The position numbers and the translations under genes are program-made. Source: Miscanthus floridulus (Eukaryota; Streptophyta; Magnoliopsida; Poales; Poaceae). Taken from it: DNA of 64,000 bases. Position 1 is the stretch's first letter, and each line of letters opens with the position of its first letter. The DNA lies in contig NC_089593.1 of the NCBI RefSeq assembly GCF_019320115.1, positions 17,654,870 to 17,718,869 on the forward strand, written 5' to 3'. Below are positions 23,601-34,112 of this stretch, piece after piece. The notes below the pieces were generated by a model. That model saw nothing but the letters and a program-made list of their open reading frames with translations, made no database searches and was not told where the DNA came from.

Positions 23601-25275
23601 TGCGGCCCGGGCGGTGACAGCTCGGCCGGGGTCACATGCGCGAGGGGCTCGGTCCAGCGTTGCGGGACTGATGGTCCAGAGAGGGCGAAGAGGCACTGGC
23701 GCGCTACAGGGCGCGGTAGCTGCGACTCGGCTGAGCGTGGGCGATTTCCGGCTAGGGCGCAGCAGGGAACATCGGCGGCTCCTGCGGAGGACTCGGCGGC
23801 GCGGCGCTGCGAGGCAGAACCGGCATAGGTGGGGAGCTGCCGCCACGGCGTGGTGCGCGGCAACAGCACAGGCCTAGGCGCTCGGAAGGCAGCGCGGGAG
23901 GAGGAGGATGGCGCCATGGGTCTCGCGCATGGTAGTGGAGTTGTGCTCGATGCGGTCCTGGGCGGTGGCGCGGCAACGACGTGCTGCGGCTTGCGTGCTC
24001 GCGCGAGGAGGGCCCGGCACCAGACGGCGTGGGCCCGACGGGCGCTGCGGGGAAGAACAGAAGCTGGTCATCTGTGGCCTCCGGTGAGGCGCTCCGGCAG
24101 CCGCGGGGCGACGGAGGAAGGGATGCGCGCGAGGGCTCGGTCCAGTGCGGTGGTGGACTTCACGTGCGCACGTGAGGGAAAACAAGGGAGGCGTCGGTGT
24201 TTGCTGCGGTGCAGCACAGCAGGAGCAAGGAGAGACGCTTGGAGTAGCTCGGTCTTCGGCTTAAGCAAGAAGGCAGCAGGCTTCGTATACAAGAAGCCGA
24301 GGGAGACCGACAGGGCAGCACGGTACCACGCGGCCAGCAGTGGCGTTCCAGCGCGCGGACAGGAAATTGAAAGGACACGGCAGCACAGCAGGGGTCCGCA
24401 GAGCCGTACGCGACGTGGACGGCGTCGCTATGCAGCGATGGTGCCGGTGAGCCAAAACGCGGTGGCCGGCCAACAAGCCAGGCAGCGAGTCGGCACGAAC
24501 AGACAGTGCAAAGATGGGACGAGTCACCCTGGCGGGACGCGAAGACAGAGACAGGCATGACAGGCTGCAGCGGAGAAAAGAAAAGAAAAAGAATAGTCGG
24601 TCAAATATACAGTGAGAGAGGACAGAGTGGCCTGACAGGTTAACGACGGCACGGTTCAATTAAGCTAGGAAATATATTATGCGTTGCGAGCAAAAGACAA
24701 GGCTCCTCTCTCCCATCCTGGGTCATTATCACCTCGCAGCCTACTCGCAGCGCTTCCGCTAAACCTGTGTGCCAGCCAGAAACAGACCATGCATGTTCTT
24801 GGCTGCTGAAACTGGAGAATATTAAACTAGTACTGTCACATAATCCTCCCTCGCTCACCTATGTACAAACTGTTGACTCGCTGGCGGTGACGAGTAGAAG
24901 TACAAAAATGTGGATTCCCAATGGAGAGCAATGCAGAGCCTCAGCGTTAACCATGACAAAATGGTTAGATAATTATTACACTAATGCGGGCTCCGAACTT
25001 GCGTAATTACACCCTGATAATATAAACATGTACAAAATTGTTATAATACTAGTCTGTACGCATCAGCAGGAATATAGTTTTTCCCGTGTCTTACTAGTAA
25101 ATTGTGGTTAAATGTCCATGGGCGCACATTTGATTCGAGTCCACAAAACTGAGTCACAAGATTCGCTTATCGCCTCAAGTACGTTTTAAATTAAAAATCC
25201 GTGAAACTCGTTTCAAAAACTTTACTGAGGCCTAAATCGTGGTGCTAAAAAGGATCGTAACCCCGGGGTGTTACA
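20673..25275 (-). repeat. LARD LTR 3 (right outer, 5' LTR)
   Basis: 4,603 bp. On the minus strand it starts TGTAACACCCCGGGG; LTRs 1 and 2 have CTGGGG there. It carries private changes in its right part (GAGAGACGCTT, GCTATGCAG, CCGTGAAAC). It is followed by the CCACC duplication. Confidence 0.95.
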
Positions 25276-25280
25276 CCACC
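25276..25280. repeat. Target site duplication CCACC (right)
   Basis: Partner of 4661-4665. Removing the array and one copy restores a continuous reading frame in the antisense ORF. Confidence 0.95.
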
Positions 25281-28200
25281 AAGCCAGGGGGAACGAAGGG
25301 GGCTCGGAAGGTGCTGAGGGCCGGCGGCTGCACTCTTCATGTGCGCCAAGACCGGCAGTCCCTCTACATCCCGGCCTAGCTATCATCGTCCAACCGTCAT
25401 TGGTATCACAGTTGGTTCTACCTCCGCAACGACGACAGAGGACTTCCCCCTTATATCGGGCGGGTTGTAGAGAGTCAGCCAGAGAAATGGGGATACGGCG
25501 TCATCAAGGTCGATCAGCCTTGGCTGGAACCGCTCTTGAGGGCCTTGGGGAAGCTGCGTGACCACGGCCTTTCGGCGGCCATGGTCGTGGCGGCTTTTCA
25601 CCGCCGGAGGGTGCTGCCGCTGATGGCTCGGCGGCGGCGGCTGTTTGAGATGACCCCGAGCGATCCGATCGCCGGTATCAGGATGTCCGCCCTCGCTCTT
25701 ACCGACGACGAGACCCTGCGTCGGGTGAGAGAGGCGGTAGACGGGAAGCCGAAGATCGACGATTTGATGCCGTTCCCGATGCGCCCGTCGCGGGGGCACA
25801 TTTCACTAGTAAGTTGGATGTTGCCGAGGCTTTCGCGGCCTTCTTGTTTTTCGCCTTTTTTGTCTGTTGTCTTACTTCGTCGTTCCCACAGGGGATAAGA
25901 GACGTGCGAGACTCCCCGCCGCCCGTTCCTAAGGACGCCCGGTGGTGAGCCGTGAACAGGGCGCGCGCCGAGGAGCAGAAGAAGAAGAAAGACGCCAAGG
26001 AGGCGAAGCGCACGAAGAAGCTCCTCGCGTGCGAAAAGCTGGATGCCCGTCGCCGGCGTTAGAAGCTCGACGGTCTCCCGTTGGAGCCGTCTCCCTCGTC
26101 GTCGGTGTCGGATTCTTCGGGCGACGGCGGCGGGCGCGAGGTGGGGACGGCCTGCTTGGAACACCTTCCCGACATTAGGGAGATGGTGCCCGGGGCGCCG
26201 GCAAGGAGCCTGACGCTCCTAGGAGGAGGAGGTGTCCCGGGGCCGGTGGCGGCCCGTCCCGGGGCCGAGGCCGGACCGCCCGAGGCGTGGATGTCAGAGG
26301 AGCGTGCCGTCAGCCTGATGGGCTCGACGGTGGAGGTGGAGCGAGCAACGGTGGGGGCGACCCCATTGTCTCCGCGAAGGGTCGAGGAGGAGCTGGGCTC
26401 CGGCGGAGGCCAGCTGGCACCGGTGGACACAGAGGCCGTGCTGCTGCCGCCACCGCCGCCATTGCAGAGGAGGGACGCAGTGAAGAAGCGGTTGGGCATC
26501 CACTCGAGGTGAGCATTTTGTTAGTGAAGTTTTTTAACATCTCCTGCTTTTGTTTTGGTCGCGGGTCTGACCGTGTTTTGCCTTCAGCCGGAAGCGTCAG
26601 GCGGAAGTGCCTGCCTTTGTGCCACGCAAGGCGCTCAAGGTGGGCACGGGTTCCATCGCCCTAGGGGCGGTGGACATACAGGAGTTGGTCGCCCAGGTAG
26701 GGGCTACCCAGGTGGCCGTGGGGCGAGAGGAGGAGGAGGAGCCTATACTCTGCGAGGCCGCAGCACCTGCAGCTGTCGAGGCCACTGTGGGTGCGGCCGA
26801 GACCTCCTCGGCCGTGGAGGCCACCGAGGGCGAGGTTGAGGTCGAGGCCCCCTCGGTTGTCGAGGCCACCGAGGGCGAGGTCGAGGTCGAGGCCCCCACG
26901 GTTGCCGAGGCCCCCCGGACCTCAGGGGCCGAGGTGGTGGAGATCGCGGCGCCCGGGAACTTCAGGGCCGAAGTGGTGGAGGCCGGAATGAGCGCGGCGG
27001 CCCTGGAGGTGGAGACGGAGGCGAGGCAAGCCTCAACCCTGCCGCCAATTTAGAGCGACCTTCCGGTACAGGGGAGCGCCCGGGAGGCGGAGGTCCGCCC
27101 GATCCCTACCGACAATGCTTCCCGGGGGAAGGGGGTGGCCGATGCCGGGGCAGCCAGCGCCGTGGAACAGCCGGCTTCGGCTTCGGGCGAGGGAAGTGCG
27201 GCCCTCGTGCGAGTGCGGCCTGAGCCGTACGGGTGGGATCACCCGCGCGTCTGGTGGCGGAGCCGGGACGACCCCGAGGGGGAGCCCATCTTTGCACTTG
27301 AGGACGTGGCCGAGGGGGGTCGCTGGGACACCCTCGAGCAGTACCATAGCCTGGCGGAACGGTCGCTGTGGACAGCGCTGTCCGTCGTGGCCAATGACCT
27401 GCCCGGGGTCTCGCAGGTACGTATCCCCCTTTTCTCGTGTGACGTCGTCTTTCTCCGGGTTTACTCGTAGTGCTCAACTTGTGTTCTGCCTATCCAGGAG
27501 CTCGAGGCCCGGTCTTTCAGGAAGTCGCTGTTCCTTCGGCGGGAGAGGGGCGTCTGGGACAAGCTCTGTCGGCAGAGGGAGCTGCTCGCCCATGCCAACG
27601 AGATTCTGTCGGCGCGGAGCGCGGAGGCGGAGGATCTCCGTCTTCGCTGTGACAACCGGGAGGCTGAGGCGGCCACGGCTCAGGGGCAGGTCGCCCCTTT
27701 GGCGGCACGGGTCAAGGAGCTGGAGGAGGAACTGACCCGTGTGGTCGACGAGCGAGACGCCTCCAACTCCCGGGCGGAAGAAGCGAGGGCCACCGCCATA
27801 GCCACCGCCGGGCAGCTGGGTGCGGAGCAGCGGGCACACGAGTTGACGAAAGGTGCCTTGGCAGAGGCTACCAAGGCGGCCGAGGGTGAGTCCTATTCCC
27901 TTTGTTTCGTTCGTTTTTTCATGCGTTCGACACCTGACTTCTTGTTGCGACGCAGAACTGGAGAAGGAGGCTTCCAGGGCAGCCGAGGCCTCTCGTGTCG
28001 AGGTCCAGCGCTGGAAGGAGAAGGCCGAGGCTTCTCAGGTCGAGGTCCGGTGCCAGGAGGAGAAGGCCAAGGGTGAGTCCCGTAGGCCTCGCGCCCCTGT
28101 TTGGCTTGTTTTCTTCGACGCTTAATCCCATTCTACTTGTTTTGGCGCAGGGTTGGACGATGAGGTCTCGCGGTTGACCGAGGCCTCCGCCGCGCTGCAG

Positions 28201-28593
28201 ACAGTGCTCGATCGCGAGATCGAGGAGCACGACGTGCTGCAGAGCGCCGCTCGTGCCGTCTGCGAGGCCCTGGAGATGGAGGGGGTTCAATCGGGCAGCT
28301 CCCTTAGGAGCCGCCTGACTGCGTTGATTGGCCAAACACGTCAGCGATTGCGAGAGGCGCTACACACAGGCGTCAAACGCGCCCTAGCCGTTGTCTCCTC
28401 GCACTACGCCGGCGTCGACGTCGAAGGCGTCAGTGACGGCTATGTCCTGTCCGAGGATGCCGTCGAGGCCGAGGAGGAGCTGACGAGGCTAGAAGCGGCA
28501 GTCGAGGGCCCCGGCACGGCGTTGGCGAAGCTGTTCGAAGAGGAGGTGGTCCCTCCTTCGCCGTCTGCCGATGCGGGAGACCCTGCGCCTTGA
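25281..28593 (+). pseudogene. Antisense ORF of the Tat element, 3' part with introns
   Basis: Continuation of the frame at 4276-4665. The family motif RAGGCTLHVRQ and WFYLRN follow the insertion point, then WGYGVIKVDQPWLEPLL. Likely exons are 25281-25808, 25892-26508, 26588-27416, 27498-27885, 27956-28072 and 28151-28593. Their junctions show GTAAG or GTGAGT donors and CAG acceptors. The middle is acidic and valine/glutamate-repetitive (26750-27050). The last exons are rich in glutamate, alanine and arginine, as in a long coiled coil. In-frame stops at 25377-25379 (TAG, probably from CAG) and 27051-27053 (TAG) break it. It runs opposite to integrase, and both frames end toward the shared spacer 28594-29388. 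Confidence 0.8.
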
Positions 28594-29388
28594 CCTGGGC
28601 CGAGGGGGCCATGTAATAAGTTAGATTTGTTACTATATCATGACGTTTGTGGCCGTCGAGGCCTTTGTGAGGTGCTTGTATATATATGCGTTTTTTTCTA
28701 ATCGTTTTATTGTATTTCCAAGCCTCTGTCCTCTGTCTTGCCTCCGAACGCATCATCTGTAAAAACTCCCTTGGAGCCTAAGTTGTCCCTCGGGTAAAAG
28801 GTGGTGAGGGAGTTGCCGTAGCCCGGAGGCGTAGGTCGTTCTCACAGCTCGGCCGGCCTTTTAGCCTTGAGACATACTTTTGGTCCTTAGGTTCTTTACA
28901 AATGGTCTGTTAGAGCGCGCTAGAGAGAGTTTGGCGTAGGAATTTAACTGAAAATCGATTAAGAAATGGTGTCCGGGACTTAGGGGGGTTCCCCCCTTCT
29001 AGCCCCCGAGGGAGGCTCGGCCCTGCGGAGGCATGGCCGAGTCTCCCTTGAAGCATTATCGTAAAGCGTTTTACCTTCTGTTCCGATTTCTAGACAAGTC
29101 CTTTGAAAAAAAACCCCTCGGAGCCTGGGCTGCCTCTCGAGTAAAAGGTGGTGAGGGAGTTGCCATAGCCCGGAGGCGTAGGCTTATCTCTCGGCTCGGC
29201 CAGCCTTTCGCTCTTGAGGCGAACCTCTGATCCTTAGGTTTTTTCTGTAATCGACTTGTCCTAGTACGGGACAGGTTCCCCTTGATGGGGGTTTCTCGAA
29301 AAATTAGAACAACTAAAGACGCTTCTTTAATGTATTTCAAGAAACAAAATATACAATGCTTGGAAATTTAAGGGTAGAAATGACATAG
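28594..29388. other. Spacer between convergent ORFs, with a direct repeat
   Basis: No coding region. A direct repeat about 347 bp apart (about 28762-28920 and 29109-29265) shares GGTGAGGGAGTTGCC, TAGCCCGGAGGCGTAGG and GATCCTTAGGTT-type ends. Transcripts from both strands would need to end here. I cannot place a firm polyadenylation signal. Confidence 0.65.
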
Positions 29389-30969
29389 CTATTCTATGTT
29401 CCAAGCGTTGGTGAAGATTTCGCCCTTCTCGTTGGCTAACTTGTAGGTCCCGGGCTTCAGCACTTGAGCGACGATGTACGACCCTTCCCAGGGTGGGGTC
29501 AGCTTGTGGTGGCCCTTGTTGCTCTGCCTCAGTCTCAGCACCAGGTCGCCCACCTTCAGGTCTCGGCTTTGGACGCGCCGGGCTTGGTAGCGTCGTAGGG
29601 CTTGCTGGTACCTGGCCGAGTGTAGCAGCGCGACGTCTCGGGCTTCCTCCAGTTGGTCGAGGGCGTCTTCGCGGGCAGTGCGGTTGCTTTGCTCGTTGTA
29701 GGCCTGTAGTCTCGAGGAACCGTATTCCAGGTCAGTGGGGAGGATGGCCTCGGCCCCATAGACCAGGAAGAACGGTGTAAATCCCATGGCTCGGCTCGGT
29801 GTATTCCTCAGGCTCCAAATGACCGATGGGAGTTCGGCAAGCCATTTCTTGCCGAATTTCTTCAACCGGTTGTGTATCCTAGGTTTGAGACCTTGTAGGA
29901 TCATGCCGTTCGCACGTTCTACTTGGCCGTTTGTCCTGGGATGTCCTACGGCTGACCAGGCCACACGGATGTGGCGGTCGTCGCAGAATGTCAGGAACTT
30001 GTGGCCGGTGAATTGTGTCCCATTGTCGGTGATGATGGTATTTGGGATTCCGAACCTATGGATGATATCCGTAAAGAACAGCACCGCTTGCTCGGATTTG
30101 ATCTGAGTGATCGGACGAGCCTCGATCCATTTGGAGAATTTGTCGATGGCTACCAGCAGATGGGTATAGCCCCCGGGTGCCTTCTGTAGAGGCCCAACCA
30201 TGTCCAGTCCCCACACAGCGAATAGCCATGTGATGGGGATGGCTTGGAGGGCTTGGGCCGGGAGGTGCGTCTGTCGAGCGTAGTACTGGCATCCCTCGCA
30301 GGAGCGTACTAGCTTCGTGGCGTCGGCCACCGCTGTTGGCCAATAGAAACCTTGGTGGAAGGTGTTACCCACGAGCGCCCGAGGCGCCGCGTGGTGCCCG
30401 CAGACTCCCGCGTGCAAGTCCCAAAGTAGGGATTGGCCAGCCTCGGTGGTGATGCATCGTTGGAGAATACCAGATGGGCTACGCCTATACAACTCGCCGT
30501 TGCAGAGGATGTAGGTTTTGGCTCGTCGCGCAAGCCGTCGGGCCTCAGCTCTGTCCGCAGGAAGCTCTCCTCGAACGAGGCGATCAAGGAAAGGGACTCG
30601 CCAGTCCGTTCCTTGGTCGGCCTTGGGAGGCTCTGCGTCAATCGCCATGGCCTCGGGCTCAGCTGGCGGGGTCTCGGTGGCAGAGGGGGCCTCGGGCCCT
30701 GCGGTGGGCTCGGCCGATGGGCCCTCTTCCGTCGCCGAGGCGTAGTCGACGGATGGCTTGTGGAGGTCTCTGGCGAAGACGTTCGGGGGGACCAGGGTCC
30801 GCGCCGACGCCATCTTTGCTAGTTTGTCTGCGGCCTCGTTGAACTTTCGCGCAACGTGGTTGAGTTCGAGACCGTCGAACTTGTTCTCTAGGTGACGTAC
30901 TATCGTGCAGTACGCCTTCATTTTGGGGTCATGGTAGCTTGACTCTTTCATCACCTGATCGACGACGAG
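29389..30969 (-). pseudogene. Integrase and RNase H tail, Tat polyprotein
   Basis: Intact frame of about 520 codons at the 3' end of pol. It begins with the end of the RNase H region (YHDPKMKAYC and HVARKFNEAADKLAKMAS), then a variable acidic linker. The integrase follows: an HHCC zinc finger (HAGVCGHHA.. and CEGCQYYA), a DDE core with D in WGLDMVGP, D in ITDNGTQF and E in NGQVERANG, and a C-terminal LKVGDLVLRL strand region. There is no chromodomain. It would insert the cDNA and produce the 5-bp duplication. A TAG at 30970-30972 (after RGDS, where relatives read Q) cuts it off from the upstream polyprotein. Confidence 0.92.
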
Positions 30970-31630
30970 CTACGAATCACCCCGTACGTCGAGACGTCGC
31001 ACTCCAAGTTCGATGGCGATTTGCAGGCCGTTGACGAGGGCCTCGTATTCGGCCACATTGTTGGAGGCAGCGAAGTGCAGCCGGATCATGTAGCGCATGT
31101 GTACTCCGAGGGGCGAGACCAGGAGCAGGCCCGCGCCAGCCCCAGTCTTCATCAGAGACCCGTCGAAGTACATGGTCCAGCATTTTGATTGGATCTGAAC
31201 GGGTGGCAGCTGTGTGTCGATCCACTCGGCTACAAAGTCGGCCAGGACCTGTGATTTGATCGCTTTCCGAGGTGCGAAAGACAAGGTTTCCCCCATGAGT
31301 TCGACAGCCCACTTGGCTATTCTACCCGAGGCCTCCCGGTTTTGGATTATCTCTCCCAGAGGAAAAGACGACACCACAGTCACCAGGTGGGACTCGAAGT
31401 AGTGACGCAGCTTGCGTCGAGCCAAGACTACGGTGTAAACCAGCTTCTGGATGTGGGGGTAACGTGTCTTAGTCTCAGAGAGTACTTCGTTGATGAAGTA
31501 GACAGGTCGTTGGACGGGTAGAGCATGTCCCTTCTCCTGCCTCTCGACTACTACGGCCGCGCTGACCGCTTGGGTCGTCGCGGTGACGTAGAGCAAGAGG
31601 TGCTCGCCCTCGGTGGGCGGAACCAGGACG
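30970..31630 (-). pseudogene. RNase H domain, Tat polyprotein
   Basis: Starting from PPVLVPPTEGEHLLLYVTAT, this block contains the RT connection region (AAVVVERQEKGH, PVYFINEVLSETKTRYP) and RNase H with D in MYFDGSLMKTGAGAG, E in NNVAEYEALVNGL and D in DVRGDS. It would degrade RNA in the RNA-DNA hybrid. It sits one frame off from the upstream RT: a run of six G on the plus strand at about 31631-31636 is the likely indel site. It ends in the TAG at 30970-30972. Confidence 0.88.
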
Positions 31631-32612
31631 GGGGGTTGGTGAGCAGTGCTTTGAGCCTGGCGAGGGCTTCCTCGGCCTCGGCGGTCCAAGAAAAGCGCTC
31701 GGACTTTCTCAAGAGGCGGTACAGGGGCAGGCCTTTTTCGCCGAGGCGCGAGATGAAGCGGCTTAGGGCCGCAAGGCATCCCATGACCCTCTGCACCCCT
31801 TTGAGGTCTCAGATCGGGCCCATGTTGGTCACGGCCGAGACCTTCTCCGGGTTGGCCTCGATTCCACGTTCTGAGACTATGAATCCCAAGAGCATGCCTC
31901 GGGGAACCCCGAAGACACACTTCTTGGGGTTGAGCTTGATGCCCTTCTCTCTGAGACATGTGAAGGCAACCTCCAAGTCGCCGACGAGATCACCGGCCTT
32001 CCTGGACTTGACTACGATGTCATCCACGTAGGCCTCGACGGTTCGCCCGATGTGTTCGCCAAAGACTTGGATCATGCACCGCTGGTAAGTAGCCCCTGCG
32101 TTTCTGAGGCCGAACGGCATGGTCATGTAGCAGTACATGCCGAATGGAGTGATGAAAGAAGTCGCGAGCTGGTCGGACTCTTTCATCTTGATTTGGTGGT
32201 AACCGGAATACGCATCAAGGAAGGAGAGGGTTTCGCATCCTGCAGTGGAGTCGACGATTTGGTCAATTCGTGGTAGTGGGAATGGGACCTTCGGGCACGC
32301 TTTATTTAGACCAGTGTAGTCCACGCACATCCTCCACTTGCCACTTTTCTTCCTGACTAATACAGGGTTAGCCAACCACTCTGGATGGAATACTTCCTTG
32401 ATGAACCCGGCCGCTATGAGCTTCTGCACTTCTTCGCCGATGGCCCTGCGCTTCTCCTCGTCGAACCGGCGCAGGCGCTGCTTTGCCGGCCTGGAGCCCG
32501 CCCGGATATCTAAGGCGTGCTCGGCGACCTCCCTTGGTATGCCTGGCATGTCCGAGGGACTCCACACGAACATATCGACGTTCGCATGGAGAAAGTCGAC
32601 GAGCACAGCCTC
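31630..32612 (-). pseudogene. Reverse transcriptase domain, Tat polyprotein
   Basis: Contains PEWLANPVLVRKKSGKWRMC, FLDAYSGYHQI, TSFITPFGMYCYMTMPFGL and the catalytic YVDD at 32020-32031, then the thumb region and GCLAALSRFISRLGEKGLPL. A TGA at 31809-31811 interrupts MGPI-DLKGVQRV, where relatives keep R (CGA). The frameshift near 31631 ends the frame in its C-terminal part. A TAG at 32613-32615 separates it from gag-protease. Confidence 0.92.
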
Positions 32613-34112
32613 CTATTTGCTGTCGAGGGTGGCGCTGATCTTTAGTCCTCGGCCGTTGGGGACGGTGGGATCGACGGGGACGAGCTTGACGGCCTCCGCG
32701 GGCTCGAAGGTCCCGACGCGCCGCTTGGCATCGGGAACCTCGCTACCAAGCTGGTCGAGATCGGCGATGAGGGTCTCGACCTCCACGATGGCCTCGGCGT
32801 ACTCGATGCACTCGACGTCGCAGTCGTATGCATGTTCGTACGTGGACTTGACGGTGATGATGCCGTTGGGGCCTGGCATCTTGAGCTTGAGGTAGGTGTA
32901 GTTGGGGACCGCCATGAACTTGGCGTAGCACGGGTGCCCCAAGATGGCGTGGTAAGCCCCCTTGAATCCAACCACCTCGAAGGTGAGGACCTCCTTGCGG
33001 TAGTTGGAGGGAGTGCCAAAGCAGACGGGTAAGTCGATGCGCCCGAGGGGTCGTGTGCGCTTTCCTGGCACGACGCCGTGGAAGGGCGTGGAACCACCTC
33101 GGAGCCGTGACTGGTCGAGCTCCAGGAGCTCTAGAGTGTTGACGTAGAGGATGTTGAGGCCGCTGCCTCCATCCATGAGCACTTTGGTAAGCCGGGTGTT
33201 GCCGACGATCGGGTCGACGACAAGCGGGTACTGCCCGGGGTTTGGAACATAATCGGGGTGGTCATCCCGATCAAAGGTGATTGCCTCTCGAGACCAGTCG
33301 AGGTACTGGGGGGTGGCCACCTTGATCGGGAAGACCTCCCGGCGTTCCCTCTTTCGCTGGCACGCCGTGAGGCATGCCGAGGGTCCGCCAAAGATCATGA
33401 AGGCGTTGCGTACCTCGGGGAACCCATCATCTTTATCGCCGTCCCTCTCACCGGCGCCCCTTTTCCTGGCGTCATCGTCGTCGGGGAGCCCAAGCCTGGC
33501 GTAGTAACGCCGGAGCATGGTGCACTCCTCGAGGGCATGCTTCATCGGACCTTGATGGTAAGGACAGGGCTTCTTCAGCATGTCGTCAAATAGCCCGGGG
33601 CCCCGGGGGCCTCGGGGATTCCTACGATCTGCTGTGGCGACATGGCCGGCCTCGAGGACCTCCTGCTTCCCTGGGCGACCCTTCTTCTTTCTCTTGGGGA
33701 TGCGGGTGGGCGAGGCCTCAGGGGCCTTGTCCTTCTGCTTCCCCTTGGCGTCGTTGTTGGGGAAGATGGCCCCAACCGCCTCTTCGCCCGAGGCGAAGTT
33801 GGTGGCGATGTCAAGGAGTGCGGCCGCTGTGGTTGGTATGTTCCGGCCCAATTCTCGGACCAGGTCTCGGCAGGAGGTGCCAGAGAGGAATGCTTGGACG
33901 ATTTCCGAGTCACCGACGCGGGGCAACTCGGTGCATTTCTTGGAGAAGCGCCAGATGAAATCTCGAAGAGATTCGTCCGGCTTCTGGCGGCAACCTTTGA
34001 GGTCCCAGGAGTTCCTGGGGTGCACGTAGGTGCCCTGGAAATTCCCGACGAAGACCCTCACCAAGTCGCGCCAGTCGTGGATCTGTGCGGGGGGAAGGTG
34101 TTCGAGCCAGGC
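32613..34112 (-). pseudogene. gag C-terminal part and aspartic protease
   Basis: The gag core has DWRDLVRVFVGNFQGTYV, the SLRDFIWRFSKKCTELP segment and a basic stretch before a zinc-knuckle-like CPYHQGPMKHALEEC. The protease follows, with the active-site motif LMDGGSGLNILY at about 33160-33195 (DGGS is usual for Tat) and AILGHPCYAKFMA later. Gag forms the particle and the protease processes the polyprotein. The frame ends at TAG 32613-32615 (DSK-stop, probably from CAG), which would prevent RT being made in the same frame. It begins after the TGA at 34113-34115. Confidence 0.9.

Larger units (their letters stand above)
4666..25275 (-). mobile_element. LARD-like LTR element, tandem LTR-int-LTR-int-LTR
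   Basis: On the minus strand the LTRs start TGTAACACCC and end GCCACA. The layout is LTR 4666-9266, internal 9267-12669, LTR 12670-17274, internal 17275-20672, LTR 20673-25275. LTRs of about 4.6 kb with a 3.4-kb internal region lacking pol match the size class of LARDs (large retrotransposon derivatives). The primer site is complementary to initiator Met-tRNA. The polypurine tract follows GGGACGAGATTC, a sequence seen at the 3' end of Del/Tekay chromovirus pol, so descent from a Tekay-type element is inferred. With no RT or integrase it would need help in trans. It inserted into the antisense ORF of the host Gypsy element. Confidence 0.93.

Noticed and set aside
23829..24560. 243-codon plus-strand ORF inside LTR 3, with relatives in LTRs 1 and 2
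   Set aside because: The GC-rich LTR segment is open in several frames on both strands. The frame is broken by one-base indels in LTR 1 and LTR 2 at the same place.
31525..32895. Plus-strand ORFs of 168 and 185 codons opposite RT and protease
   Set aside because: They are shadows of the well-supported minus-strand polyprotein and carry no motif of their own.
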